The position numbers were made by a program, and so were the translations under genes. From the NCBI GenBank assembly GCA_030833685.1, contig JAURGS010000034.1, positions 1-15,689 of the forward strand: a stretch of 15,689 nt of DNA, read 5' to 3'. Source of the stretch: Rhodoferax sp. GTDB lineage: Bacteria; Pseudomonadota; Gammaproteobacteria; Burkholderiales; Burkholderiaceae_C. This document shows, in pieces, positions 7,345-14,024 of the stretch (positions are counted from its first letter, which is position 1; the number at the start of each line of letters is the position of its first letter). The notes beneath the pieces are model-generated. The model ran no database searches. It was given only the letters and a program-made list of their open reading frames with translations, and was not told the DNA's origin.

Positions 7345-7789
7345 ACACCTGCTTAAAACATGCGCAGGCCCAACCCCGGTAAGTTACGGCAACTCATAAC
7401 CCCAGGCTCCTAGCGGGTACTACCAAAGGCCAGACGGTGCCCGGCTGTGCTGGGGTCGCATTGGCAGAAAAACCAAAACTGGCACGCCCCGATTGCCAAT
7501 CAGCGGTGTAGCGCTTACACCCCCCTGTTGCGCCCCCGCTGTTATTCTGAGCAATTCGCCACTGCGCGCTGCGTTACCCCTAAGAAAGCGTGCTTCTACG
7601 TTCTCACGATGGGCAAGGTCGTCTGACCAACCAGGCTGATTTTTCGCGTCATCTTTTATTGATAGGTTTTTTACCGAGCCCCAAATCCGCGGGTTTTCCC
7701 TAATAGTTAGGGTTTTCACAATGTCGCAATATTCAACATCCAGTCTCTGGCTCGTCGGTTTTTCACTACTGCTTTCATTAGGGGGCACC
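7345..7789. other. 445-bp upstream region with inverted repeats
   Basis: No convincing gene lies between moaC and the small lipoprotein gene. The stretch holds several inverted repeats: ATTGGCA (7460-7466) with TGCCAAT (7494-7500), GGTGTA (7505-7510) with TACACC (7516-7521), and CCCTAA (7698-7703) with TTAGGG (7707-7712). The last is framed by two GGGTTTT copies at 7691 and 7710. They may be operators for the downstream genes; the last could also be a weak hairpin followed by four T. A minus-strand open frame here is mainly the reverse of the poly-serine tract. Confidence 0.45.
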
Positions 7790-7942
7790 ATGAAGCGATT
7801 AATCTTAGGCTCTATTGTTCTGTTTGTGTTGTACGGTTGTGGCGGGGGTGGCTCGTCCAGCTCGTCCAGCTCGTCTGGTTCTTCTGGTTCCGTCACGGGT
7901 ATTTCATCCGCGTCATCCGTCAGCGCAGTCAGCGCGAACTAA
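7790..7942 (+). CDS. Small Ser/Gly-rich lipoprotein
   Basis: A 50-aa product with a basic start (MKR), a hydrophobic segment and the lipobox LYGC, so Cys17 would be lipidated and the mature protein anchored in a membrane. After the cysteine comes GGGG and then a run of serines, a flexible linker common in outer-membrane lipoproteins, but no folded domain follows. AGGGGG ends four bases before the ATG at 7790 and supports this start; an in-frame ATG at 7721 would place a second hydrophobic stretch in front and bury the signal peptide. The stop at 7940-7942 abuts the ribosome binding site of the next gene, indicating cotranscription. I do not recognise a family. It could be a full small lipoprotein or the leftover N-terminus of a larger one. 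Confidence 0.65.
   Translation: MKRLILGSIVLFVLYGCGGGGSSSSSSSSGSSGSVTGISSASSVSAVSAN
7852..7887 (+). repeat. 9-bp tandem repeat encoding the serine run
   Basis: CTCGTCCAG occurs twice in succession (7852-7869), followed by the related units CTCGTCTGG and TTCTTCTGG. The period is a multiple of three, so gain or loss of units would change the length of the serine linker without shifting the frame. Confidence 0.65.
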
Positions 7943-7946
7943 GGAG
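7941..7946 (+). promoter_or_regulatory. Ribosome binding site deciding the 770-aa start
   Basis: AAGGAG begins inside the stop codon of the lipoprotein gene (TAA, 7940-7942) and lies six bases before the ATG at 7953. It selects that ATG over the longer upstream open frame and implies that the two genes are translated from one message. Confidence 0.8.
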
Positions 7947-7952
7947 CGAAGC

Positions 7953-10265
7953 ATGAAAACCGTCAAACTCCAATTTGGTCTGTTTTTGCTCGCGTGCACC
8001 TGGCAAGTTCAGGCTGCACAGCCAACGTCTGGCGCCTATGTCGATGACCCTCAGTCTGAATACGTTCAGGACCAAACCAGCGAAGGCACCGCCATGGCTA
8101 GCCAGATTCTGTGCTACTTGGCCGCTACGCGTACTGACGCCGCGGAAGTACTCAACAATGGGGCGTACGTTGCCTTTGTCGATGAAAGCAAATGCAATAG
8201 CAATAAAGCTGACGCATCCAACAGCTCTTCGGAGAGCTCTGGGTCGGCCACGGAGTACACCCGGATGCGTATGACATCTACGCGTGCAACCGCCACCAGC
8301 GCTCAAATTGTGAAAGGGCACGCTGCCGTCTCCATGGGAGACCCCGCAAGCCCCATGAATACCCATGTCTATATCCATGCCTCAGCAACGGAGGCGCCAA
8401 GCGCCACCGCACCCAATGGCGTTGTCACCATGAATATGACTGGCAAGCTTGCAGCGGCCCCTGGTACTGTTGTCCTGAGAGGAAAGATTGATGCTGGGGC
8501 CGATGGCCTGAGCTTCTCCATGACTCAAGGCGGAGGAGGTGGGCTACAAACGTACCAGCTTTACGTTGATGGCGACGACACATCAGGGAAGGGAGCGATG
8601 CAAACTCCAAACCCTGCGGGTGGCGCTGACTTGGTTTTTACCTTCGGCTACAACAGCACAACCTTCTGCCGCAAATCGGGAGCCGATCCTACCGTTTGCT
8701 TTGATCGCGCCAAGGCACAGGCCCAGAGCTCAGTGTGGCGCTACGGGGTCTATGATGACAACACCGGCGCCCGCTACGACATCGCTGTTCCGGGCTTTCC
8801 CATCAAAGACACCGCGTCCAACGAGTACGGCTACGCGGGCTATTGGGGCATATGGTTCCCCAGCGACGTTGGCAACGGAGCAGCCGTCCAGTCCGTGGAT
8901 AGTGCCCAAACCGCCTACACGGTTGTCAAAACGGGCGGGCGACTGAGTAAGGTAACGATGGTCAGCAGCACGCTGGACGACATCCAAAACATTCCGTTTA
9001 ATTTCATGGCCATGTCAAATGCGGGCGTGGAGGGCGGAAATTCCCTCGTGGGTGGCACCCAATACGAGGCCTACTGGGATGGAACGAATTTCAAAATCAT
9101 CGGCACTATGAATTGTGGCGGCATTGGTGGCTGCTTCAAAAATCAGCTCGACTACACGGCCACCAAGACCCAGCTAAAATCGGCAACGGACCCAGCAGGT
9201 GTTATGGGGTGGTCCATGGCGTTGGGTGGACAACTCTCGATCCCGCCCACAACCTTGGCGACTGGGGGCACGGGCACGGTTAAGTACAGGTCTGAGGTAG
9301 TCGTCCAGCCAGGGGACCCGGACGTACCCGGGACCCTAAAGTGTGCCAAGGACTGCCCAACGAGAAACCTCATTGTGGGCGCTGACGCCATTACCAGCCC
9401 CTTTACCAGTGGCACGAAAAATAGGTTTTCACAAACTGCGTTTGCCGACGTCGTAACTTACACCTGGGATGGCACGAATTACCAATTGAAAGACAGCACG
9501 GGCGCTGCCCTGCTCAATGCAGATATTGGCGATCTCCCACCGGAGAATTCATGGGGCATTCGCACGGGGGCTTTGGTCGACGCCACAGCGGACAGTGACG
9601 CCTGGGATGCGGGAAAGACCATGGATTGTGATGGTGCCACCGGCACAGGTGCGACGTTTTGCGATAGCAACTCGGTTGGCCTCGCCACCTACTACGTCTG
9701 GGAAAACGGCACCCAAAGACATCAAAGTGCCACCTTTTTGAGGAAGGATTCTGACAATACGGTCGTCGCATTCACTGCGCCGCAATCGGCCACCTTTAAC
9801 GTGCCAGCTGATACGAAGTATGGAGAGTTCGCTGGAGCCAAGATGAACTTGATGTTTGGTGGCTTTGGCAACCTCTGGGGTATCCCTGGCAAATGCTTCG
9901 ATCCGCTGGACAACAAAGAAGCGAACTGCAGCGAAACCACCCGCTACGTACCGGCTTTTTCCATTCCCGAAAATACTTCGAGCAGCGAACTCGGTAAAGT
10001 GACCATCGGCGGCGTAACCAAATGGGTGAAGTACCTTGATCGGGAAATTCGTTTCAAACTTTTAGGCGTTGACGGCCAAGCCGGCTACACAGCGCCCATC
10101 GGAGCGGCCGATATGGGCGTCGCCGGCAACTTGCCCGCAGCCATGGTGCTAACGGGGGATGCCGAGGACCCGTCCAATAGCGCGAACACCGATTACTATG
10201 CTGGCGCAATAACAGACGCGGACTTCAAGGCCGCACCCGCCGTGATTCACGGTGTTGTTCAGTAA
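7953..10265 (+). CDS. Large exported Cys-rich repeat protein, function unknown
   Basis: A 770-aa protein of no family I can name with confidence. The N-terminus MKTVKLQFGLFLLACTWQVQA is a signal sequence. It could be cut after VQA by signal peptidase I, or LLAC could act as a lipobox. The mature part is rich in Gly, Thr, Ser and Asp and has 12 cysteines, mostly in close pairs (FCRK...VCFDR, NCGGIGGC, KCAKDC), which suggests disulfides and an extracytoplasmic, mostly beta structure. Internal repeats are visible: WDGTN at W375 and W505, and WGI at W298, W534 and W642. A Ser/Asn-rich linker lies near residue 90. It is cotranscribed with a lipoprotein upstream and a TonB-like protein overlapping its 3' end. 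A surface or periplasmic binding or structural role is inference. The frame also extends upstream through the lipoprotein gene, but that part is antisense-like in composition and is not used. Confidence 0.8.
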   Translation: MKTVKLQFGLFLLACTWQVQAAQPTSGAYVDDPQSEYVQDQTSEGTAMASQILCYLAATRTDAAEVLNNGAYVAFVDESKCNSNKADASNSSSESSGSATEYTRMRMTSTRATATSAQIVKGHAAVSMGDPASPMNTHVYIHASATEAPSATAPNGVVTMNMTGKLAAAPGTVVLRGKIDAGADGLSFSMTQGGGGGLQTYQLYVDGDDTSGKGAMQTPNPAGGADLVFTFGYNSTTFCRKSGADPTVCFDRAKAQAQSSVWRYGVYDDNTGARYDIAVPGFPIKDTASNEYGYAGYWGIWFPSDVGNGAAVQSVDSAQTAYTVVKTGGRLSKVTMVSSTLDDIQNIPFNFMAMSNAGVEGGNSLVGGTQYEAYWDGTNFKIIGTMNCGGIGGCFKNQLDYTATKTQLKSATDPAGVMGWSMALGGQLSIPPTTLATGGTGTVKYRSEVVVQPGDPDVPGTLKCAKDCPTRNLIVGADAITSPFTSGTKNRFSQTAFADVVTYTWDGTNYQLKDSTGAALLNADIGDLPPENSWGIRTGALVDATADSDAWDAGKTMDCDGATGTGATFCDSNSVGLATYYVWENGTQRHQSATFLRKDSDNTVVAFTAPQSATFNVPADTKYGEFAGAKMNLMFGGFGNLWGIPGKCFDPLDNKEANCSETTRYVPAFSIPENTSSSELGKVTIGGVTKWVKYLDREIRFKLLGVDGQAGYTAPIGAADMGVAGNLPAAMVLTGDAEDPSNSANTDYYAGAITDADFKAAPAVIHGVVQ

Positions 10266-11031
10266 TCGGCATAAGTTTGCCGTCGAAATCAAGCTACCCT
10301 CTGGCCAGGCGGGCCTTTGGGTGGCTTTTTTCATGTCTGTTGCTCTGCACGGATTCTTTTTGTTAGCGCTGTCCTATAAACCGCCCGTCCAAAAGCCAGA
10401 GAAGTTCGGGGCCCTAATGGGCAAGACCCAAAAAGGCTTTGAGGTTTTTATCTCTAGGCCTGCCAGCGCAGGCCCTGAGGCCGTCCAAGATCCGTCTCCA
10501 TCACCGGCGCCATCTCTCCCCTCTTCCATTGCCCCTGAATTAAGCAGCCCTGCAGTAAATGCCCTTACAGGCCCCGAAAGCGCCGAAGAACGCAGCTCTG
10601 ACACCGAGTCCAAAACCGCACTCCCCCCTCGAGACTTCGCCGAGGGCCAAACAAAAAATGGCCCAAGCCCCATCCCCCCATCCCCTGACTTGCCTGTAGG
10701 GCGCAAAAAAGGGTTTCTGGGGTCGGCTCAACCGGCAGGTAACCCCTATGCGGCGGTGCCCTTGGCAGCCGACTTTGCCATGCGCCGCCAGGCCGCACTG
10801 AGTAACATCGGCCCATTGCTTGGATTTATGGGGCAGATGTTTCCGGCCAACGAGGGTGTTGTTTGCACCACACGCCCAGGTCTTGTGGAATGCAGCAATA
10901 ACGACGCCCCTGGACTCATGGGGTTTTTGAGTACTCGCTACGCCGAAGCCCATTTAATCGACCCTAGCCTACCTGCCATGCGATGGCGCGGCCATGGTCA
11001 GGGGCGTTGGTCATTTGAGCTTCTACATTAA
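10252..11031 (+). CDS. TonB-like N-terminal anchor protein with unknown C-terminal domain
   Basis: A 259-aa protein starting at GTG 10252, 14 bases inside the end of the preceding gene, which suggests translational coupling; no Shine-Dalgarno sequence is obvious, and an ATG at 10333 lies inside the membrane helix. Residues ~20-42 (LWVAFFMSVALHGFFLLAL) form one transmembrane helix with the Ser...His pattern seen in TonB and related energy transducers. Residues ~75-165 are a Pro/Ser-rich linker that could span the periplasm. The C-terminal ~95 residues have two cysteines (CTTRPGLVEC) but not the YPxxA...GxVxV pattern of a TonB C-terminal domain. It may link the inner membrane to the exported 770-aa protein or to an outer-membrane partner. 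That role is inferred from topology and gene order. Confidence 0.7.
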   Translation: MLFSNRHKFAVEIKLPSGQAGLWVAFFMSVALHGFFLLALSYKPPVQKPEKFGALMGKTQKGFEVFISRPASAGPEAVQDPSPSPAPSLPSSIAPELSSPAVNALTGPESAEERSSDTESKTALPPRDFAEGQTKNGPSPIPPSPDLPVGRKKGFLGSAQPAGNPYAAVPLAADFAMRRQAALSNIGPLLGFMGQMFPANEGVVCTTRPGLVECSNNDAPGLMGFLSTRYAEAHLIDPSLPAMRWRGHGQGRWSFELLH

Positions 11032-11118
11032 ATCAACGACCCAATTTGGTTTTTTTCGGTGCAACAAAGGCTATTGCTCGCATCCCTAACGTGAAGGTTT
11101 GTTCAAAATAGCCCTCCC

Positions 11119-11193
11119 TAGAATGACGAACGAAAAGCCAAACTAATCGCAAAACACGGGGGCAAGAGCAGCAGTTTTATCAACGCCGCCTAA
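11119..11193 (+). repeat. Direct repeat, copy B: displaced moaC 3' remnant
   Basis: Bases 11140-11193 read in the moaC frame as KLIAKHGGKSSSFINAA followed by TAA, against KLLEKHGGKSGSFINAA and TGA in moaC. Homology continues weakly upstream: ATGACGA at 11123-11129 matches 7273-7279 of moaC once a single-base deletion is allowed, and an in-frame TAG lies at 11119-11121. Most differences in the best-matching part are silent, so this tail derives from a functional, related moaC rather than from a fresh copy. It has no start codon or promoter of its own and is presumably not expressed. Confidence 0.85.
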
Positions 11194-11278
11194 GGCACCG
11201 GCCTCCCCCATTCAGGGGATATGCAAAACGCCAGGCAAGGTCAACAGTGACTTTCCCCATACTCACCTTAGGATCGTC

Positions 11279-12273
11279 ATGAGGATCTCTCTTTGCACGG
11301 TGGCTTTTGCGTTCGCATCATTGATGCCATTCGGATTTGTAATCGCCGCGGAAACAACGGGTTGTGCCCCCTTCGCACAGGGCACGGCGAACGCCCCCCA
11401 GAGGGCGGCAGAGTGACTGGCGCCCTGGCGCCCTTCAATCCTTGCCATCCGTCGGTGTCGTTTGAAACGCCGGGGCTTTTTGCGCCCAAGCTCGGGGAAA
11501 AACCTCCAGTGATGGTCATTATTCACGGCGGCTCTGGACTTGAAAACTATCAAACATTGACTGCAAAGGTTTGGCAAAAAGAAGGTTTTTCCACACTTGT
11601 GTTCGATGCATTTCAAATGAATGGGCTAGGTCCCAAATCGCCGCTCGTTCGTTACCGGTTGGCCTCGTCGTCAAAACAAAAGATGATCTTCACCGTAACC
11701 ATGGGTGCGTACCAATGGCTACTTAAAAATGAGCAGATCAACGCCAGCAGGATATTTTTTCAAGGGCTCTCGCAAGGAGGGCACGAAGCGATCAACATTG
11801 CTGGCGCGGTGGACCCGTCCAATGTACGAGGAGTGATCGCTGAAAGCGCACCCCCTTACGGAATTGGGTTCCCTGACCACATCAAAACGCCTCTCGTGCT
11901 GACCTACGGCGAACGGGATAAATATGGCACTGAAAACGAATTGATGTACAAAATTAAGGCCCCGTGCCGGCAGGGGGAAGTGTTTTCAGATGCGCCAACT
12001 GGCTATGGCCAAGTTTGCCATCGTTCCCCAGGACTTAATGACCAGCGTACGCCATCCCCACTTGAATGGTTAGAAAAAATGAAATCGGCAAATGAGCCTG
12101 TCACTCTTTTGTTGGTTAAGGGCGGCGGCCATGGCCCGTTATTTGACAACTAAAAAGAAGAAACAAGACAGGTCGGCAATGGCATGACTTTCCACACCAC
12201 TCAAGGCGCTGACCCCGACGCTAGGGCACAAGCCTGGACCACGTTGATAGGCTTTGTAAAGGCGCGCCTCTGA
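11279..12273 (+). pseudogene. Secreted dienelactone-hydrolase-like alpha/beta hydrolase, disrupted
   Basis: The gene starts at ATG 11279 after AGGA (11270-11273) with a clear signal peptide, MRISLCTVAFAFASLM...VIAAE, but this frame ends at TGA 11414-11416. The body of the enzyme continues in the next frame from about 11398: VMVIIHGGSG (oxyanion strand), GLSQGG (nucleophile serine), TYGERDKYG (likely acid) and GGGHGP (catalytic histidine). Adding one C to the six-C run at 11394-11399 joins the two frames smoothly. The body then meets TAA at 12151-12153. In the same frame beyond it, 39 codons to TGA 12271-12273 encode a plausible hydrolase C-terminal helix (ARAQAWTTLIGFVKARL). Two lesions suggest a pseudogene, although the truncated body keeps all three catalytic motifs. 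The usual substrate class is esters or lactones; the specific one is unknown. Confidence 0.75.
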
Positions 12274-12367
12274 GGCTTCAAGCGGACGCGGGCCCCTCAA
12301 ATTTTTACCGGGGCTGCATACGAAGTCATAAAGACAGATAAGACCCGTAATTCAGCAACGCCAACAA

Positions 12368-12498
12368 CGAAAAAAAGCCACCCTGCGGTGGCTTGTGAAG
12401 GTCTCCCAGACGGGAGACTGTCGTTAAATCTGTTGGCCCGCTTCTTAAAGGCCAACAAGAACCCTGATTTCCCTGAAGCAATCGTGTGACAGCGATTG
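12368..12498 (-). ncRNA. Candidate small RNA or structured 3' UTR
   Basis: Read on the minus strand, ~130 nt form four hairpins in a row: CAATCG with CGATTG (12498-12479), GTTGGCC with GGCCAAC (12456-12432), GTCTCCC with GGGAGAC (12418-12401) and the terminator. A promoter-like pair precedes it: TTGCGA (12532-12527), 16 bases, TAAAGT (12510-12505), which places the start about where the first hairpin begins. The linker between hairpins one and two holds two TCAGGG copies (around 12474 and 12465). It begins 68 bases beyond the sensor-kinase stop, so it could instead be that gene's 3' UTR or be processed from it. I cannot match it to a known RNA family. Confidence 0.4.
12370..12394 (-). terminator. 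Rho-independent terminator, minus strand
   Basis: AAGCCACC (12375-12382) and GGTGGCTT (12387-12394) form a perfect eight-pair stem with a four-base loop. On the minus strand the stem is followed by seven T (12370-12376 complement, partly shared with the stem). On the plus strand no T run follows. It would end either the sensor-kinase message or a separate small RNA. Confidence 0.82.
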
Positions 12499-12504
12499 GG
12501 GTGA

Positions 12505-12532
12505 ACTTTAGGCGGGATTGTTACGTTCGCAA
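12505..12532 (-). promoter_or_regulatory. Possible promoter of the candidate small RNA
   Basis: On the minus strand, TTGCGA (12532-12527) and TAAAGT (12510-12505) are each two bases from the sigma-70 consensus hexamers and are separated by 16 bp. The predicted start near 12498 coincides with the 5' arm of the first hairpin. Confidence 0.35.
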
Positions 12533-12565
12533 ATCACCCAATCGGGGGGTTTTGCAGAACTATTT

Positions 12566-13978
12566 TCAAGCAGTCGCATTCTTTTGAGTGGGCAGAACCA
12601 TCACAAAGCTTGCGCCCCCGCCCGCGCGGTCTTCACAGAAAGCTCGCCCGCCGTGGCGCTCCGCGATCGACTTCACTAAGGCCAAGCCAAGGCCCACGCC
12701 ACCATCTCGCTCAGTAGCACCAGGCAATCGATAGAACGGCTCAAAAATACGCTCGCGCAGGGTCTCGGGCACGCCAGGGCCACGGTCACCCACACTTACT
12801 TCCACCGCCATGGGCAGCCGCTTGAGGCTAAGGCTGATGTCACCGGCCCCATGCCGGCGGGCGTTTTCCAGCAAGTTACGCAGCGCACGTCGCAATAACT
12901 TGGCAACACCGGGCACCAGCATTTCAGCGTTCTGGCTGGAGCCGGCCACATCAAGGTCCGCGGCCTGGGTGTCGCCCCCCCACTCCAGCGACAGCTCCGC
13001 GTCCACCCGAGCGGCCTCCTCTGCGGCCATACCAATCAACTCCACCGTCTCCACTGTTCCTAAGTCAGCTTCGCGCGAATCCAAGCGGCTGGCCAACAAT
13101 ATTTCTTCAATCAACATGTCCAGCTCGGCAATGTTGCGCGAAATTTCCTGGCGTGACTCGGGCGGGGAGTCCGGGCGCATGAGCTCCAGTCCCATGCGGA
13201 TTCGTGCCAGCGGCGAGCGCAACTCATGCGAGGCGTTGGCCAGCAGCGATTTCTGCGAAGCCAACAAAGATTCATGCGATTTCACCAGCGTCTCCACACG
13301 CTGCGCTGCCTCGTTAAAACGCCGCGCCAAAAACCCCACTTCGTCGTCCCCTCCTTCGGGTACCCGCGCCGACAAATTACCCTCACCCCACTGCTGAACA
13401 CCATCTTGCAGCCCCTCCAGGCGGCGTGTGAGCTTGCGCACAATCGGGTAGGTGGCCAGCGCCACGGCAATGCCCAGCCAAAGCAGCATCCAGGCAAAAC
13501 CAAACGGTGGCCTGCTCCAGAAGGAGCGCGGCTTTCGCATCAGGTTGAGCCGAACAATCTGCCCGTCACGCATGCGCACCACAAAATCCGAGTCGCCCGT
13601 TAAACGACCCGATGCTTCTAGCTGCTCGAGTTCATTCAAAAATTCAGCGACATTGGTGACCGTGTTTTGCGCGCGCTCGCCACTCAAATGGGGCATTTGG
13701 CTCGGTGCGCCATTGGCCTCGTCACGGCCGCGCGGGCCGCCTGAAGGCCCGTAGCGGCGCATCAGGTCTCTGAGCTCTGGGTGGTGGTGCCATTCGCCAG
13801 GCTCCATGCGTTGCTGCGGCCGACCCCTGCCAATGAGCTGCCCCGCTTCATTGCGCAGCTCAACGTCGCGCAGCGGCGGCTCCGCCGCCAGACGCCAGAG
13901 CCACCCCACCAGCAGCATCAACACCAGCACGGCCACCACAATGGCCAGCCAAATCCGCACATAAAGCTTGTTGAACAT
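12566..13978 (-). CDS. Sensor histidine kinase, CpxA/RstB type
   Basis: A 470-aa inner-membrane sensor kinase. TM1 is at about 8-30, followed by a periplasmic region of ~130 residues that is unusually rich in Arg, His, Gly and Pro. TM2 is at about 160-178, then a HAMP domain. The phosphorylation site is SHELRSPLAR with H251. The ATP-binding domain shows NLLENARRHG (N box), DRGPGVP (G1), the F box FEPFYR and GVGLGLALV (G2). It would phosphorylate the response regulator encoded just upstream, from which it is separated by ~46 bp. The ATG at 13978 begins MFNKLYVRIW, a typical start; an in-frame GTG at 13990 would add four residues and cannot be excluded. Architecture and the adjacent CpxR-like box suggest a Cpx-type envelope-stress sensor, but the periplasmic domain is not clearly CpxP-binding. 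Confidence 0.92.
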   Translation of the reverse strand: MFNKLYVRIWLAIVVAVLVLMLLVGWLWRLAAEPPLRDVELRNEAGQLIGRGRPQQRMEPGEWHHHPELRDLMRRYGPSGGPRGRDEANGAPSQMPHLSGERAQNTVTNVAEFLNELEQLEASGRLTGDSDFVVRMRDGQIVRLNLMRKPRSFWSRPPFGFAWMLLWLGIAVALATYPIVRKLTRRLEGLQDGVQQWGEGNLSARVPEGGDDEVGFLARRFNEAAQRVETLVKSHESLLASQKSLLANASHELRSPLARIRMGLELMRPDSPPESRQEISRNIAELDMLIEEILLASRLDSREADLGTVETVELIGMAAEEAARVDAELSLEWGGDTQAADLDVAGSSQNAEMLVPGVAKLLRRALRNLLENARRHGAGDISLSLKRLPMAVEVSVGDRGPGVPETLRERIFEPFYRLPGATERDGGVGLGLALVKSIAERHGGRAFCEDRAGGGASFVMVLPTQKNATA

Positions 13979-14024
13979 GCGGTGTGGCACTTACCAGCTT
14001 TTCAGCAGGCAAGCGCTGGAGCGC

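Larger units (their letters stand above)
7345..11150 (+). mobile_element. Putative cassette inserted at the 3' end of moaC
   Basis: A ~3.8 kb block bounded by two diverged copies of the moaC 3' end. Its three predicted genes all face plus and look accessory: a small Ser/Gly lipoprotein, a large exported repeat protein and a TonB-like protein. None resembles the housekeeping genes around it. The duplicated 3' end is the mark left when an element integrates at the 3' end of a gene and restores it, as tyrosine-recombinase islands do. No integrase, transposase or terminal inverted repeat is visible, so the element may have lost its recombinase, been moved by one elsewhere, or arrived by homologous recombination. 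Insertion is inferred; the repeat is seen directly. Confidence 0.5.
12274..12565. other. Structured intergenic region
   Basis: No protein gene is seen between the hydrolase remnant and the sensor kinase stop. Bases 12370-12498 hold four consecutive perfect hairpins, described separately as a terminator and a candidate small RNA. Bases 12274-12362 show nothing recognisable. Confidence 0.6.

Noticed and set aside
7420..7896. Minus-strand open frame of 158 codons over the cassette's left end
   Set aside because: Its N-terminal acidic, Pro-rich part is simply the reverse reading of the serine repeat in the lipoprotein gene; there is no domain and no ribosome binding site.
11041..11056. T7 run after the TonB-like gene as a terminator
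   Set aside because: The bases before it (CCAATTTGG) leave a one-base loop, so no stable stem can form; not called as a terminator.
11202..11220. TCCCC/GGGGA hairpin after the second moaC tail
   Set aside because: A short stem with no T run; too weak to call a terminator, although it could be a remnant of the original moaC 3' region.
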